This document shows, in pieces, positions 24,973-34,685 of a stretch of DNA of 64,000 nucleotides. The notes under the pieces were generated by a model. It did not search any database and had not been told where the DNA came from. It saw only the letters and a program-made list of their open reading frames with translations. The stretch is taken from NCBI RefSeq assembly GCF_007988805.1, contig NZ_BJUV01000004.1, positions 80,500-144,499 on the forward strand, in the 5' to 3' direction. The translations under genes and the position numbers were made by a program. Within the stretch, counting starts at the first letter, position 1. Each line of letters starts with the position of its first letter. Origin of the DNA: Frigoribacterium faeni (GTDB lineage Bacteria > Actinomycetota > Actinomycetes > Actinomycetales > Microbacteriaceae).

Positions 24973-25233
24973 GTGGCAAACATCAAGTCGCAGATCAAGC
25001 GCATCGGAACCAACAAGAAGGCTCAGGACCGCAACCGCGCCGTCAAGAGCGAGCTGAAGACCGCCATCCGCGCCACGCGCGAGGCGATCACCGCCGGCGA
25101 CAAGGACAAGGCCACCTCGGCTCTCCTCCTCGCGTCGAAGAAGCTCGACAAGGCCGCCAGCAAGGGCGTCATCCACCAGAACCAGGCCGCGAACCGCAAG
25201 TCGTCGATCGCGAAGCAGGTCGGCGCCCTCTGA
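24973..25233 (+). CDS. rpsT: 30S ribosomal protein S20
   Basis: The GTG start at 24973 gives an 86-residue basic helical protein ([34 protein letters not shown]) of standard S20 length that binds 16S rRNA early in small-subunit assembly. An in-frame upstream extension carries no S20 homology. A perfect terminator follows. As in many actinobacteria it neighbours holA, here in convergent orientation. Confidence 0.97.
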   Translation: MANIKSQIKRIGTNKKAQDRNRAVKSELKTAIRATREAITAGDKDKATSALLLASKKLDKAASKGVIHQNQAANRKSSIAKQVGAL

Positions 25234-25246
25234 GCCCGCCCCCGTA

Positions 25247-25280
25247 CGAAGGCCCCGTCTCGATCGAGACGGGGCCTTCG
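25247..25280. terminator. rpsT terminator
   Basis: A 34-base perfect palindrome: CGAAGGCCCCGTCTCGA (25247-25263) with TCGAGACGGGGCCTTCG (25264-25280), followed by TCGTCC. It may also stop the leftward holA transcript. Confidence 0.9.
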
Positions 25281-25374
25281 TCGTCCCCTCGGAGCGACGG
25301 TGGAACCGCAGGACATCAGGAGGCGCGCCGCAGCCCGGGCGGGAACGACCCCGCCACCCGAGAGCGGGCCGGTG

Positions 25375-26409
25375 TCAGCGCGGGTCCGAGCCGCGCAAGG
25401 ACACGGTCGTCACCATGCGCTCGAGCGCGTACACCGCGTCGCGCTCCGCTCCCTTGACCGCGGCGTCGGTGGCGGCGACCACCTCGATGCACCGCCCCAG
25501 CCCCTCCTCGCTCCAGCCCCGGACCTCGCGCTGGGCCCTCTCGACCTGCCACGGAGCCATGCCGAAGCGCGAGGCGAGCTGACCGGAGGGGCCGTAGGCG
25601 CCCTGCACCTTCGCCATGCCGCGGATCTTCATCGCGAACGCGGCCACCACCGGCACGGGGTCCGCTCCGGACGCGAGCGCGTGGCGCAGCAGCACCAGGG
25701 CCTCGCCCTGCCTCCCCGCCACGGCGGCGTCGGCGACCTTGAACGCGTTGGTCTCGACGCGACCCGCGTAGTACTTCTCGACGGTGGCCTCGGTGATCTC
25801 CTCGGCCGCGTCGGAGATGAGCTGCTGGCACGCGCTCGCCAGCTCGGCGAGGTCGTCGTTGAAGGCGGTCACGAGGGCGCGCAGGGCACCGGAGGTGATC
25901 CGGCGACGTTCGCTCGCGAACTCGGCCGCCGCGAAGTCGAGCTTCTCGGTGTCCTTCTTGAGTTCGGCGCAGACGACCTCGAGCCCCCCGCCCGCTCCGG
26001 AGCGCACCGTGTCGAGCAGCTTCTTGCCCCGCACTCCCCCGCCGTGCCGGAGCACCAGATAGGTGTCGTCGGCGGGCGACTCCAGGTAGCGGAGGGTCTC
26101 GGTCAGGAAGGCGTCGGTGCACTTCTCGACGTTGGCCACGCGGATCAGCCGCGGCTCGGCGAAGAGCGACGGGCTGGCGAGCGTGATGAGCTCGCCCGGC
26201 TGGTAGTGGTCGGCCTCGAGGTCGTTGACCTCGAGGCTGGGGTCCTCGGCCACCAGCTGGTCGCGGAGCTGCCGGACGGCGCGGTCGGCGAGGAACTGCT
26301 CGGGCCCGCTGACGAGGATCACGGCGGCGGGCCGGATCTGCTCCCACCCGACCTGGTCGATGACGACGCCGGTCTTCTTCGCCGGTCTCCCGGTCGCCCG
26401 TGCGGCCAC
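25375..26409 (-). CDS. holA: DNA polymerase III subunit delta
   Basis: The preferred GTG at 26409 follows GGAGGAGGATC and gives 344 residues. The protein matches clamp-loader delta: VILVSGPEQFLADRAVRQLR near the start, then LEVNDLEADHY and the helical C-terminal collar domain. It opens the sliding clamp for loading. With this start it overlaps the end of comEC by 91 bases; a later start would shorten the overlap but lose the good ribosome site. It is the last gene of the comEA-comEC-holA operon, a common actinobacterial order. Confidence 0.92.
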   Translation of the reverse strand: MAARATGRPAKKTGVVIDQVGWEQIRPAAVILVSGPEQFLADRAVRQLRDQLVAEDPSLEVNDLEADHYQPGELITLASPSLFAEPRLIRVANVEKCTDAFLTETLRYLESPADDTYLVLRHGGGVRGKKLLDTVRSGAGGGLEVVCAELKKDTEKLDFAAAEFASERRRITSGALRALVTAFNDDLAELASACQQLISDAAEEITEATVEKYYAGRVETNAFKVADAAVAGRQGEALVLLRHALASGADPVPVVAAFAMKIRGMAKVQGAYGPSGQLASRFGMAPWQVERAQREVRGWSEEGLGRCIEVVAATDAAVKGAERDAVYALERMVTTVSLRGSDPR

Positions 26410-28823
26410 GATCCTCCTCCGGCGACCGGATGCGGAACGGGCGCCGCGACCAGCGTAGACGAGGCGTCGGGTGCCGTGTCCCGCTGACGCCAGAGCCGCA
26501 TCCTGGACTCGCCGACGACGACCGCCGCCGCACCGTCGAGGTCCGTCCGGGTGACGGCCGCCCCCGTCTCGCCGAGCACGTCGAGCAGACTCCGGCTCGG
26601 GTGCCCGTAGGTGTTCCCGGCCCCCACTCCGATCAGGGCCACGCCCGCCCCGATCTCGCGGTAGAGCGCGGCGTCCTGATCGGCGGAGCCGTGATGGGCC
26701 ACCTTGACGACGTCGACCCCGGTCAGCGCCCCGGAGACCGCGCCCCGGAACCGTCGCTGCGCGGTCTCGCCCAGGTCGCCGAGCGCGAGCAGGTCGAGAC
26801 ACCCCTCTCGGCACGACGCCCCCGGAGAGAAGCGCAGGACGAGGCTGGCGTCGTTGCCGGCCGCGGGAGCCAAACCCTCGCCCGGAGGCCAGAGGACCTC
26901 CCACGACAGCTCGCCGAGTCCCCCCGACGTGCCTGCCCGTGCGTCGACCACCGACGCCCCCGCGGTCTGCAGACCGTCGATCACAGCCCGGTCGCGGTCG
27001 CGTCCCGGCGGCCCGACGAGGACCACCTCGGTGCGACCCTCCACGACGCTCACGGCCCCCACGTGGTCGGAGTCGAAGTGGGTCAGGACGAGGAGGTGCA
27101 CCTCCCCCACCCCGAACAGCTCCAGACAGTCTCGGAGCGCGTCGACGTCGTCGCCCACGTCGATCAGGGCCACGTCGTCTCCGCTGCGGACCAGCACGGC
27201 GTCTCCCTGCCCCACGTCGCACTGGGCGATCGTCCAGTCCCGGGGAACGCCGACGCGGGCCCCCAGGCGGGTGCCCGCCACCGCCCCGGCGGAGAGCACG
27301 ACGACGGCGACGAGCGACACGGCCGCGGCCCGCCGGACGCGCCCTCCCCGGGCCGCCAGCACGAGGACGACGATCAGCGCCGTCAGGAGCACGAGGAGCC
27401 CGACCGCCGCCGCGCTCCGCCCCCACTCGAGACGAGCCGCGGGCCACGTCGAGACCGACCGGGCCACGGCGGCCACCCACGACGCCGGGCCCCACGCGAT
27501 GCCCGCGACGAACGCCGCCGGACCCGGCGCCCACCCGGCGGTGGCGCACACCACGAGCCCGAGCACGGTGGCCAGGGGCGCGGCGGGCTCGGCGAGCACG
27601 TTCGCGACCACGCCGTGCACGGGCAGCCCCGGGTCGAGCAGCAGCAGGACGGGCCCGCAGGCGAGCTGCGCCGCGATCGGCACCGCGAGGATCAGGGCGA
27701 GGGGTTCGGGGAGCACACGCGCCAGGAGCCGGGCGACGGGCGCGGCGAGCACGACGAGGCCGGCGGTCGCGAGCACGGAGAGCGCGAACCCGACGTCGCG
27801 GGAGATCCAGGGATCGGCGATGAGCATCACGCTGACGGCGACCGCCACGACGGGCAGCCCGGACACCGGTCGCGAGCCGGCGAGATGCCCCAGCACGAGC
27901 AACGCCATGATCGTCGCGCGCACGATGCTGGCGTCGGGGGTGACGAGCACGAGGAACGCCGCGAGGACCCCGGACGCCGCGACGACCCGCACGACCCGGC
28001 GGAGCCGCAGCACTCCGCCGATCATCATCGTCAGGGCCACCAGGACGGCGCAGTTCGAGCCCGACACCGCGGTGAGGTGCGAGAGCGAGGAGGTGCGCAT
28101 CGCGTCGCGCAGGTCGTCGGGCACTGCCGACGTGTCGCCGATCGTCAGGCCCGGCAGCAGGGCGCCGCCGTCGCCCGGCAGCCCTTCGGCGACATCCCGG
28201 AAGGAGGCGCGCATCGCCTCGGTGCGCCCGGCGAGACCCGCTGCCGGGGCACCCGCTCGCAGGACGCCCCGGGCCGCGACGACGAACGCCGCGTCTCCCC
28301 CGGGCTCGACGGGCAGGACGGTGGCTCGGAACGTGATCGCCTGCCCCACGCCGACCGGCTGATCGACCCGCGGACCCAGGACGAGCATCGACGCGGCGCC
28401 CTGCCAGACCCGCTGACCGCTGCGCACCGTCCGCGCCTCGACGGCCGCCGCCGACGAGTCGGCGGTGATGCGCTCCCCCGCCACGGCCTCGATCTCGACG
28501 GTGTGCGCGACGGACGCCACGAGGTCGGGCGGATAGCGCACGTCGTGGCGCAGGGCCGCCCCGCCCAGCAGGAGCCCCGTCAGCCCGGTCACCAGCGCCA
28601 CGACCGGGGCCAGCCCCGAGACGGCGGACCGGCCGCGGGTCGATCGACCGGGCGAGCGGCGGCCGATGAGCTCGACCACGAGCGATGCGAGCGAGAGGGC
28701 CGCCAGAGCGGCCGCGGTCGGCCCGACGAGCGGCGGCTGGGGCAGCGCCAGCACGAGGCCGAGCCAGCCGACCCCGACCGGAAGGGCCCAGCGCAGGTCG
28801 AGCGGGGCGGGCCCGTCGTTCAC
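26319..28823 (-). CDS. comEC: ComEC/Rec2 family DNA-uptake channel protein
   Basis: From GTG 28823, which overlaps the comEA stop (GTGA), the protein has 834 residues. Several N-terminal membrane helices, an OB-like soluble segment (residues ~100-190), the Competence membrane domain (~225-500) and a C-terminal metallo-beta-lactamase-like domain (CDVGQGDAVLVRSGDDVALI; LTHFDSDHVGAVS; KVAHHGSADQ) are all present. The zinc-type HxDxDH motif appears as HFDSDH. In competent bacteria it passes single-stranded DNA across the membrane. Whether this strain is competent cannot be told, as no type IV pilus genes are in the window. Confidence 0.93.
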   Translation of the reverse strand: MNDGPAPLDLRWALPVGVGWLGLVLALPQPPLVGPTAAALAALSLASLVVELIGRRSPGRSTRGRSAVSGLAPVVALVTGLTGLLLGGAALRHDVRYPPDLVASVAHTVEIEAVAGERITADSSAAAVEARTVRSGQRVWQGAASMLVLGPRVDQPVGVGQAITFRATVLPVEPGGDAAFVVAARGVLRAGAPAAGLAGRTEAMRASFRDVAEGLPGDGGALLPGLTIGDTSAVPDDLRDAMRTSSLSHLTAVSGSNCAVLVALTMMIGGVLRLRRVVRVVAASGVLAAFLVLVTPDASIVRATIMALLVLGHLAGSRPVSGLPVVAVAVSVMLIADPWISRDVGFALSVLATAGLVVLAAPVARLLARVLPEPLALILAVPIAAQLACGPVLLLLDPGLPVHGVVANVLAEPAAPLATVLGLVVCATAGWAPGPAAFVAGIAWGPASWVAAVARSVSTWPAARLEWGRSAAAVGLLVLLTALIVVLVLAARGGRVRRAAAVSLVAVVVLSAGAVAGTRLGARVGVPRDWTIAQCDVGQGDAVLVRSGDDVALIDVGDDVDALRDCLELFGVGEVHLLVLTHFDSDHVGAVSVVEGRTEVVLVGPPGRDRDRAVIDGLQTAGASVVDARAGTSGGLGELSWEVLWPPGEGLAPAAGNDASLVLRFSPGASCREGCLDLLALGDLGETAQRRFRGAVSGALTGVDVVKVAHHGSADQDAALYREIGAGVALIGVGAGNTYGHPSRSLLDVLGETGAAVTRTDLDGAAAVVVGESRMRLWRQRDTAPDASSTLVAAPVPHPVAGGGSWPHGRPGDRRRRPASSSTRSGGSRSGPPP

Positions 28824-29512
28824 ACCGTCACCTGCGGACGCAGCTTCTCGAGCGTCTTCTCGCCGATGCCGGACACCCCGAGCAGGTCGTCGACCGAGCG
28901 GAAGGTCCCGTTCTGCTGGCGCCAGTCGAGGATGGCGCCAGCCGTCGCCGGCCCCACACCGGGCAGGGTCTGCAACGCGGCGTCGTCGGCCGTGTTGAGG
29001 TTCACCAGCGACCCGGCACCGCCCCCACCGGCGGCACCTCCGTCTCCGTCGACCGCACCTCCGCCGACCGCGCCCCCGCCGTCCGCCCCGGAGTCCGCGA
29101 CGACCTCGCCCACCGCCGGCACCTTCAGCTGCTCGCCGTCGACGAGGGGCCGCGCGAGGTTGACCCCGGCAGGATCGGCCTCGTCGCCGAACCCGCCGGC
29201 CGCGGCGATCACGTCGACCACCCGGGCCCCCGCGGCCAGCTCGTAGAGCCCGGGCGAGACGACCGCGCCGTGGACGTGGACGAACAGCACGCCGCCCACC
29301 GACGACGGCTCGGACGTGGCCGCCCACGACGACGCGTCCGCAGACGGCGCCGACGTGACCGTGGTCGACCCCGCACCCTGCGCCGTCGACAGCGCCGAGA
29401 CCGCGATGGTCACGGCGAGAGCGGCGAGCACGAGGACGACGGCGGCCCCCGCACCCGTCCGCCAGCGCGGACCGCGCGACGGATCGGGAGCGGAGCGGAA
29501 GGCGACGGTCAT
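28820..29512 (-). CDS. comEA: ComEA-like DNA receptor, helix-hairpin-helix
   Basis: A 230-residue protein with one membrane anchor (residues ~21-43), a Ser/Ala linker, an SLBB domain at ~72-120 (VHVHGAVVSPGLYELAAGAR), a Gly-rich linker (~135-165) and the HhH DNA-binding domain at the C-terminus (LNTADDAALQTLPGVGPATA; GIGEKTLEKLRPQVTV). It binds incoming double-stranded DNA outside the membrane and hands it to ComEC. TAGCGT lies six bases before the ATG, as in other apparently leaderless genes here. Confidence 0.93.
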   Translation of the reverse strand: MTVAFRSAPDPSRGPRWRTGAGAAVVLVLAALAVTIAVSALSTAQGAGSTTVTSAPSADASSWAATSEPSSVGGVLFVHVHGAVVSPGLYELAAGARVVDVIAAAGGFGDEADPAGVNLARPLVDGEQLKVPAVGEVVADSGADGGGAVGGGAVDGDGGAAGGGGAGSLVNLNTADDAALQTLPGVGPATAGAILDWRQQNGTFRSVDDLLGVSGIGEKTLEKLRPQVTV

Positions 29513-29551
29513 GGAGGCACGCTACGAGCCGCCCACCGACCCGCCGGAACG

Positions 29552-29587
29552 ACCGCGGCCGCCCTGGGGATCCAGGACGGCCGCGGT
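29552..29587. terminator. Stem-loop between leuS and comEA
   Basis: ACCGCGGCCGCCCTGG (29552-29567) and CCAGGACGGCCGCGGT (29572-29587) pair with one mismatch around GGAT. It is placed to end the leuS transcript; the comEA promoter lies just beyond. Confidence 0.75.
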
Positions 29588-29619
29588 GATCCGGGGAGGA
29601 CTCATCCCCCTCGGGCGGG

Positions 29620-32247
29620 CTACTTCACGGCGATGTTCACCAGACGCGGGGCGCGCACGATCACGTTGACTATCTCCTTGTCGCCGATCGAGCGCTGCAC
29701 GGCGGCCGATGCCCGGGCCAGCGCCTCGAGCTCGTCGGACGAGATCTTCGGCGACACCTCGAGCCGGTCGCGCACCTTGCCGTTGACCTGGACGACCGCG
29801 GTGACGCTCGTCTCGACCAGCAGGGTCGAATCGGCCTTGCGCCAGCCGTGGGTCGCCACGGAGACGCCCTCGTAGCCCAGCTTCTCCCACATCTCGGACG
29901 CGGTGTACGGCGCGAAGAGCGACAGTCCGAGGGCGACGGTCTCGACCGCCTCGCGCACGGCGGGGTCGCCCGCACCGGCGCCGCTGTCGACGACCTTGCG
30001 GATCGCGTTGACGAGCTCCATCAGACGGGCGACGACCACGTTGAACTTGAACGCCTCGGTCAGCCCGGGGGCCTCGGCCAGGAACCGGTGCGTGACCCGC
30101 CGGAGGGCCTGGTCGCCGTCGGCCCAGACCACGTCGGGCGAGCTCGAGACCTCGCCCGACAGGCGGAACGCCCGTGCGAGGAACTTCGCCGAGCCCGCGG
30201 CCGAGACGTCGGCCCAGTCGATGTCGTCCTCCGGCGGGCCGGCGAACGCCATGGTGAGGCGGATCGCGTCGACGCCGTGCTTCTCGATCTCCTCGGAGAG
30301 CGTGACGAGGTTCCCCTTGCTCTTGCTCATCTTCGCGCCGTCCTGCAGCACCATGCCCTGGTTCAGCAGCGCGCTGAACGGCTCGGTGAAGTCGAGGTGG
30401 CCGAGGTCGAAGAGCACCTTCGTGATGAAGCGCGCGTAGAGCAGGTGCAGGATCGCGTGCTCGACCCCGCCGACGTACTGGTCGACGGGCGCCCAGCGGT
30501 TGACCACGGCCGGGTCGAACGCCTTGTCGGCGTCGTTCGGGCTGAGGAACCGCAGGAAGTACCACGAGCTGTCGACGAAGGTGTCCATCGTGTCGGCGTC
30601 GCGCCGGGCCGGCGAGCCGTCGCGCGGGTCGGGCACGTTGACCCAGTCGGCGGCGGCGCCGAGCGGCGAGCTGCCCTTCGGCTTGAGGTCGAGACCCTCG
30701 GTGGGCGGCAGCAGCACCGGCAGCTGGTCGAGCGGGACCGGCACCTCGGCTCCGTCGGCGCCGTGCACGATCGGGATGGGAGTGCCCCAGAAGCGCTGGC
30801 GCGAGATGAGCCAGTCGCGCAGACGGTAGGTCTTGGCGGCCTTGCCGTCACCCGAGGCCTCGAGCAGCTCGATGACGCGCTTGATCGCGTTCGACTTGCT
30901 CAGACCGGTCAGCGGACCGGAGTTCATCAGGCGGCCCTCGCCGGTCAGCGCGACGCCGGTCGCGAGGGGGTTCAGCTCGGGCAGGTCGTCGGGCAGGATC
31001 GCCTGGCCGTCCTCGTCGAGCTCGAGCTTGGGGATGACGCCGGTCACGGCCGCGTTCGTGTCGACGACCACCCGCACGGGGAGGTCGTAGGCGCGGGCGA
31101 AGTCGAGGTCGCGCTGATCGTGGGCCGGGACGGCCATGACCGCGCCGTGGCCGTAGTCGGCGAGCACGTAGTCGGCGGCCCAGACCGGCATGGGGTCGCC
31201 GGTCAGCGGGTTGACGGCGACGCGGCCGAGCGGCACGCCGGTCTTCGGCCGATCGCTCGACTGACGCTCGATCTCGGTCGCCTTCTGCACCTGGGTCAGG
31301 TACTCGGCGAAGCGCTCGCGGACGTCGTCGGTGGCCTCGGCCACGAGCTCGGCGGCGAGGTCGGAGTCGGGGGCGACCACCATGAACGTCGCCCCGTAGA
31401 GCGTGTCGGGGCGGGTGGTGAAGACCGTGACCTTCTCGTCACGCCCCTCGATCGTGAAGTGCACGTCGGCGCCGATGGACCGGCCGATCCAGTTGCGCTG
31501 CATGTTGAGCACCTTGGTCGGCCACCGGCCCTCGAGCTGGTTGAGGTCGTCGAGCAGGCGGTCGGCGTAGTCGGTGATCTTGAAGTACCACTGCGTCAGC
31601 TTCTTCTTGACGACGACGGCGCCCGAGCGCTCGCTCGTGCCGTCGGCCAGGACCTGCTCGTTGGCGAGGACGGTCTGGTCGACCGGGTCCCAGTTGACCC
31701 AGCTGTCCTTCCGATAGGCGAGGCCCTTCTCGTACATGGCGAGGAACAGCCACTGGTTCCACTTGTAGTACTCGGGGTCGCTCGTGTGCAGCACGCGATC
31801 CCAGTCGAACGAGGGCGCGTAGAGCTTCATGCTCTGCTTCTGCTGCTCGATGTTGGCGTAGGTCCACTCGCGCGGGTCGACGCCCCGCTTGATGGCGGCG
31901 TTCTCGGCCGGCAGCCCGAAGCTGTCCCAGCCGATCGGGTGCAGCACGTTGAAGCCCTGCTGGCGCCAGTAGCGCGCGATCACGTCACCGAGCGCGTAGC
32001 CCTCGGCGTGGCCCATGTGCAGGTCGCCCGAGGGGTAGGGGAACATGTCGAGGATGTACTTGCGCGGCCGTTTGTCGGCGGGGTCGACGGCGAAGGGCTT
32101 CGCCTCCTCCCAGACGGCCTGCCACTTGCGCTGCAGGCGCGCGACGTCGTACTCGCGTTCGTCGTCGTGCGGTCGGGTCGGCCGGTCGCCGGTCTGATCG
32201 GCGGGCGCTGTCATGTCGTGCTCGTGTGCCACGGGACTCTCATTCAT
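29620..32247 (-). CDS. leuS: Leucyl-tRNA synthetase
   Basis: With ATG 32247 the protein has 875 residues, normal for the bacterial enzyme. Class I signatures are seen: the HIGH-type HMGH in [13 protein letters not shown], the CP1 editing domain in the middle ([29 protein letters not shown]), KMSKSKGN and the anticodon-binding C-terminus. It charges tRNA-Leu and hydrolyses mischarged products. ATG 32214 is an alternative start. It is monocistronic, between comEA and pabB, all leftward. Confidence 0.96.
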   Translation of the reverse strand: MNESPVAHEHDMTAPADQTGDRPTRPHDDEREYDVARLQRKWQAVWEEAKPFAVDPADKRPRKYILDMFPYPSGDLHMGHAEGYALGDVIARYWRQQGFNVLHPIGWDSFGLPAENAAIKRGVDPREWTYANIEQQKQSMKLYAPSFDWDRVLHTSDPEYYKWNQWLFLAMYEKGLAYRKDSWVNWDPVDQTVLANEQVLADGTSERSGAVVVKKKLTQWYFKITDYADRLLDDLNQLEGRWPTKVLNMQRNWIGRSIGADVHFTIEGRDEKVTVFTTRPDTLYGATFMVVAPDSDLAAELVAEATDDVRERFAEYLTQVQKATEIERQSSDRPKTGVPLGRVAVNPLTGDPMPVWAADYVLADYGHGAVMAVPAHDQRDLDFARAYDLPVRVVVDTNAAVTGVIPKLELDEDGQAILPDDLPELNPLATGVALTGEGRLMNSGPLTGLSKSNAIKRVIELLEASGDGKAAKTYRLRDWLISRQRFWGTPIPIVHGADGAEVPVPLDQLPVLLPPTEGLDLKPKGSSPLGAAADWVNVPDPRDGSPARRDADTMDTFVDSSWYFLRFLSPNDADKAFDPAVVNRWAPVDQYVGGVEHAILHLLYARFITKVLFDLGHLDFTEPFSALLNQGMVLQDGAKMSKSKGNLVTLSEEIEKHGVDAIRLTMAFAGPPEDDIDWADVSAAGSAKFLARAFRLSGEVSSSPDVVWADGDQALRRVTHRFLAEAPGLTEAFKFNVVVARLMELVNAIRKVVDSGAGAGDPAVREAVETVALGLSLFAPYTASEMWEKLGYEGVSVATHGWRKADSTLLVETSVTAVVQVNGKVRDRLEVSPKISSDELEALARASAAVQRSIGDKEIVNVIVRAPRLVNIAVK

Positions 32248-32355
32248 TCCTGGGGAGGGACGCACCGGCTGCAGGGCACGTCGACGTGCGGGCACGGCGA
32301 CCCGACAACCCAGCGTAGATGACCGACCCGACCTCCGACGAACGTGACGCGACCG

Positions 32356-33750
32356 TCAGGAGGCGCGGGTCGGCGACTCTTCGAGCACCCGCAGCAGGGC
32401 GGCCGCCTTGAGCTTGACCTCGGCGAGCTCGTCGGCCGGGACGGACGACGCGGTGACGCCTCCCCCGACCCCGATCGTCGCCGTCGAGGGGGCGCCCGCG
32501 GGACGGGTCACCACGATGGACCGGATCACCATCGCCAGCGAGACGCCGCCGTCGAGCCCGAACGTCCCGATCGCCCCGGAGTAGATCCCCCGGGGGCGTC
32601 CCTCCCACTCGGCCAGCAGCTCGACCGCGCGTCTCTTCGGGGCGCCGGTCATCGACCCGGCCGGGAACGTCGCCTCGACGGCGTCGAGCCCGACGGCCCC
32701 GGGCCGCAGCCGACCGCGGACCGTGCTGACGAGCTGGTGCACCGCGGGATACGAGTGCACGCCGAACAGCTCGACGACCTCGACGCTCCCGGGGTCGCAG
32801 ACCCGGATGAGATCGTTCCGCACGAGGTCGACGATCATCAGGTTCTCGGCGCGCTCCTTCTCGCTCGTCGCGAGCTCGTGGGCCAATCGCGCGTCGGACC
32901 CGGCGTCGCCCCCTCGGGGGCGGGTGCCCTTGATCGGCGACGACGACACGACGCCCTCGGGCGTCACGTCGAGGAACGACTCGGGCGACGCTCCCAGCAC
33001 GGCCGTCTCGCCGATCCGCACGAACGAGGCCCGGGGCGCGGCCGAGGCGCGACGGAGCCGCCGGTACACGGCGAGGTCGTCGTCGACGCCCGCGACCGCC
33101 ACGCTCGTCGTCAGGCAGAGGACGTACGCGGAGCCGTCGGCGATGGCCGAGCGGCAGCGCGCCACCAGCTCGAGGTAGGCGCCGTCGTCGTGCGCCCAGC
33201 GAGGGGGAGCCGAGGAGGCGCGGTGCGGGACGGACCCGACCCGCGCCTCCTCGACGTCCGGATCGGGCCAACGGGCCGCGACCCCGTCGATCCAGCCGGC
33301 GCCGACGGCGCTGACGGCCTCGACGGTGCGTCGCGCGTGGTCGAAGACGAGCGCGCGATCGGTGCGCAGCAGGGCGAGGTCGGGAGGAGTCCCCTCCGTC
33401 GGGACGCCCCGGGCGCCGAGCCGCGCGGGGGCGCCTCGGCCCGGGCCGAGCGACCCGTCGCGGTCGAGCAGCCAGAGGCCCATGCCGTAGCCGAGCCAGC
33501 CCGACCAGCCCAGCGGGTCGGCGTCGCCCGTCCCGTCGGCGAGGTCGGCCCGGACCAGCTGCCACGCCTCGTCGAGGTCACCGTCGGCGGCGGACGCCGT
33601 GAGGGCCGTCCCCCATGCGACGACGGACCGTCCCTCGACCGCGTCGACGCCCGCGTCGATCCAGACGACGTCGCCCACGGCACCGAGACGGGACACGACG
33701 AGTTCTGGGTCGCGCCAGTCGAGCGGCGCGCGGACCACCGGGGGGCGCAT
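32356..33750 (-). CDS. pabB: Aminodeoxychorismate synthase component I-like
   Basis: A 464-residue chorismate-binding enzyme. The C-terminal half has the family signatures PIKGTRPRG, ENLMIVDLVRNDL and IGVGGGVTASS. Together with a glutamine amidotransferase (not in the window) it makes 4-amino-4-deoxychorismate for folate. It diverges from pabC with 11 bp between start codons; the pairing supports pabB over trpE or salicylate synthase. The last residues (SPTRAS) are encoded by one copy of the dispersed 14-mer. Confidence 0.9.
   Translation of the reverse strand: MRPPVVRAPLDWRDPELVVSRLGAVGDVVWIDAGVDAVEGRSVVAWGTALTASAADGDLDEAWQLVRADLADGTGDADPLGWSGWLGYGMGLWLLDRDGSLGPGRGAPARLGARGVPTEGTPPDLALLRTDRALVFDHARRTVEAVSAVGAGWIDGVAARWPDPDVEEARVGSVPHRASSAPPRWAHDDGAYLELVARCRSAIADGSAYVLCLTTSVAVAGVDDDLAVYRRLRRASAAPRASFVRIGETAVLGASPESFLDVTPEGVVSSSPIKGTRPRGGDAGSDARLAHELATSEKERAENLMIVDLVRNDLIRVCDPGSVEVVELFGVHSYPAVHQLVSTVRGRLRPGAVGLDAVEATFPAGSMTGAPKRRAVELLAEWEGRPRGIYSGAIGTFGLDGGVSLAMVIRSIVVTRPAGAPSTATIGVGGGVTASSVPADELAEVKLKAAALLRVLEESPTRAS
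33238..33253 (+). repeat. Dispersed 14-mer GACCCGCGCCTCCT, one of eight exact copies
   Basis: Exact copies on the plus strand start at 33238, 42610, 48659, 55160, 56714 and 63149; on the minus strand they occupy 32358-32371 and 38073-38086. Five plus-strand copies extend to a 16-mer ending CG. None lies in the prophage. Inside genes it encodes TRASS or, reversed, EEARV-type peptides in linkers and tails. Confidence 0.75.
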
Positions 33751-33763
33751 AGCCTGAGTGTAT
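33749..33763. promoter_or_regulatory. Overlapping divergent promoters of pabB and pabC
   Basis: On the plus strand TAGCCT (33750-33755) lies six bases before the pabC ATG (33762). On the minus strand TACACT (33762-33757) lies six bases before the pabB ATG (33750). Each hexamer touches the start codon of the other gene, so both transcripts would be leaderless and the two promoters could not be occupied together. Confidence 0.6.
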
Positions 33764-34619
33764 GAGCAGCCCGACGACCTTCCGGTGGATCGACGGCGGC
33801 CTCGTGGCCGGACCGGGCGCCGACGGCGCGGATCCCGCGGCCGGACGGCTCCTGGTCGCCGACTCCTGGCTGGTCGACGACGGCCTCGTGCGGGCCCTCG
33901 ACGTGCACCGCGACCGCTTCGCCGACTCGGTGGCCGCCGCCCTGGGCGAGGCGGCCCCCACCGCCGACGCCGCCGACGGCGCCGACGGCAGGCTCGACGT
34001 CGACGCGTTCTGGTCGGCGGCGGTCGCCCGCCTGCCCCGGACGGGCGCCTGGTTCCCCCGGGTCGAGCTGGTGTCCGGCGCGGGGCGAGACGGACGAGAC
34101 GACGGCCCGCCCGAACTGCGACTGCTGCTGCGCCCGGCGCCGGCCCTGACCCGTTCGGTCGTGCTGGCGACCGCGCCGCACGACCCCCGCACCCGCCCGA
34201 CGGTCAAGGGCCCCGACCTCCGGGCCCTGGGCCGGCTGCGGGAGGACGTCGGACCCCTCGGGGCCGACGAGGCCGTCCTGCTGGACCCCGACGGGCACGT
34301 CGTCGACGGCGCCTGGAGCTCGATCGTCTGGTGGCGCGGCGACGCCCTCTGCCTCCCGGCGGACGACCTCCCCCGCCTGCCCGGTGTGACGGTGCGCACC
34401 CTCGCGACCCTCGCCGCCGTCCTGGGCGTCGACGTGCTGCATGAGCGCACCACCCCCGCCGAGCTCGACGGCTTCGAGATCTGGACGACGAGCGCCCTGC
34501 AGGGGATCCGCATCGTCACCGACTGGGTGGACGGCCCGACGCCGGCCGAGCAGCCGGGCCGTTTCGCCCTCTGGCGCTCGCGCCTCGAGGCGCTGCGCCG
34601 ACCGCTCGCCGACGCCTGA
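33762..34619 (+). CDS. pabC: Aminodeoxychorismate lyase-like, class IV aminotransferase fold
   Basis: A 285-residue fold-type IV PLP protein. The Schiff-base Lys is probably that in TRPTVKGPDLRALG (about residue 149), and the C-terminal FEIWTTSALQGIRIV matches the cofactor-phosphate region of the family. It would split aminodeoxychorismate to 4-aminobenzoate and pyruvate, the step after PabB. The divergent partner makes this more likely than D-amino acid or branched-chain transaminase. Confidence 0.85.
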   Translation: MSSPTTFRWIDGGLVAGPGADGADPAAGRLLVADSWLVDDGLVRALDVHRDRFADSVAAALGEAAPTADAADGADGRLDVDAFWSAAVARLPRTGAWFPRVELVSGAGRDGRDDGPPELRLLLRPAPALTRSVVLATAPHDPRTRPTVKGPDLRALGRLREDVGPLGADEAVLLDPDGHVVDGAWSSIVWWRGDALCLPADDLPRLPGVTVRTLATLAAVLGVDVLHERTTPAELDGFEIWTTSALQGIRIVTDWVDGPTPAEQPGRFALWRSRLEALRRPLADA

Positions 34620-34685
34620 CCCGCGATCTCCCCGCGGACGCGGCCCGACGACCCCGGGAGGCGCGGCGACGGTCGCCCGACGAGC

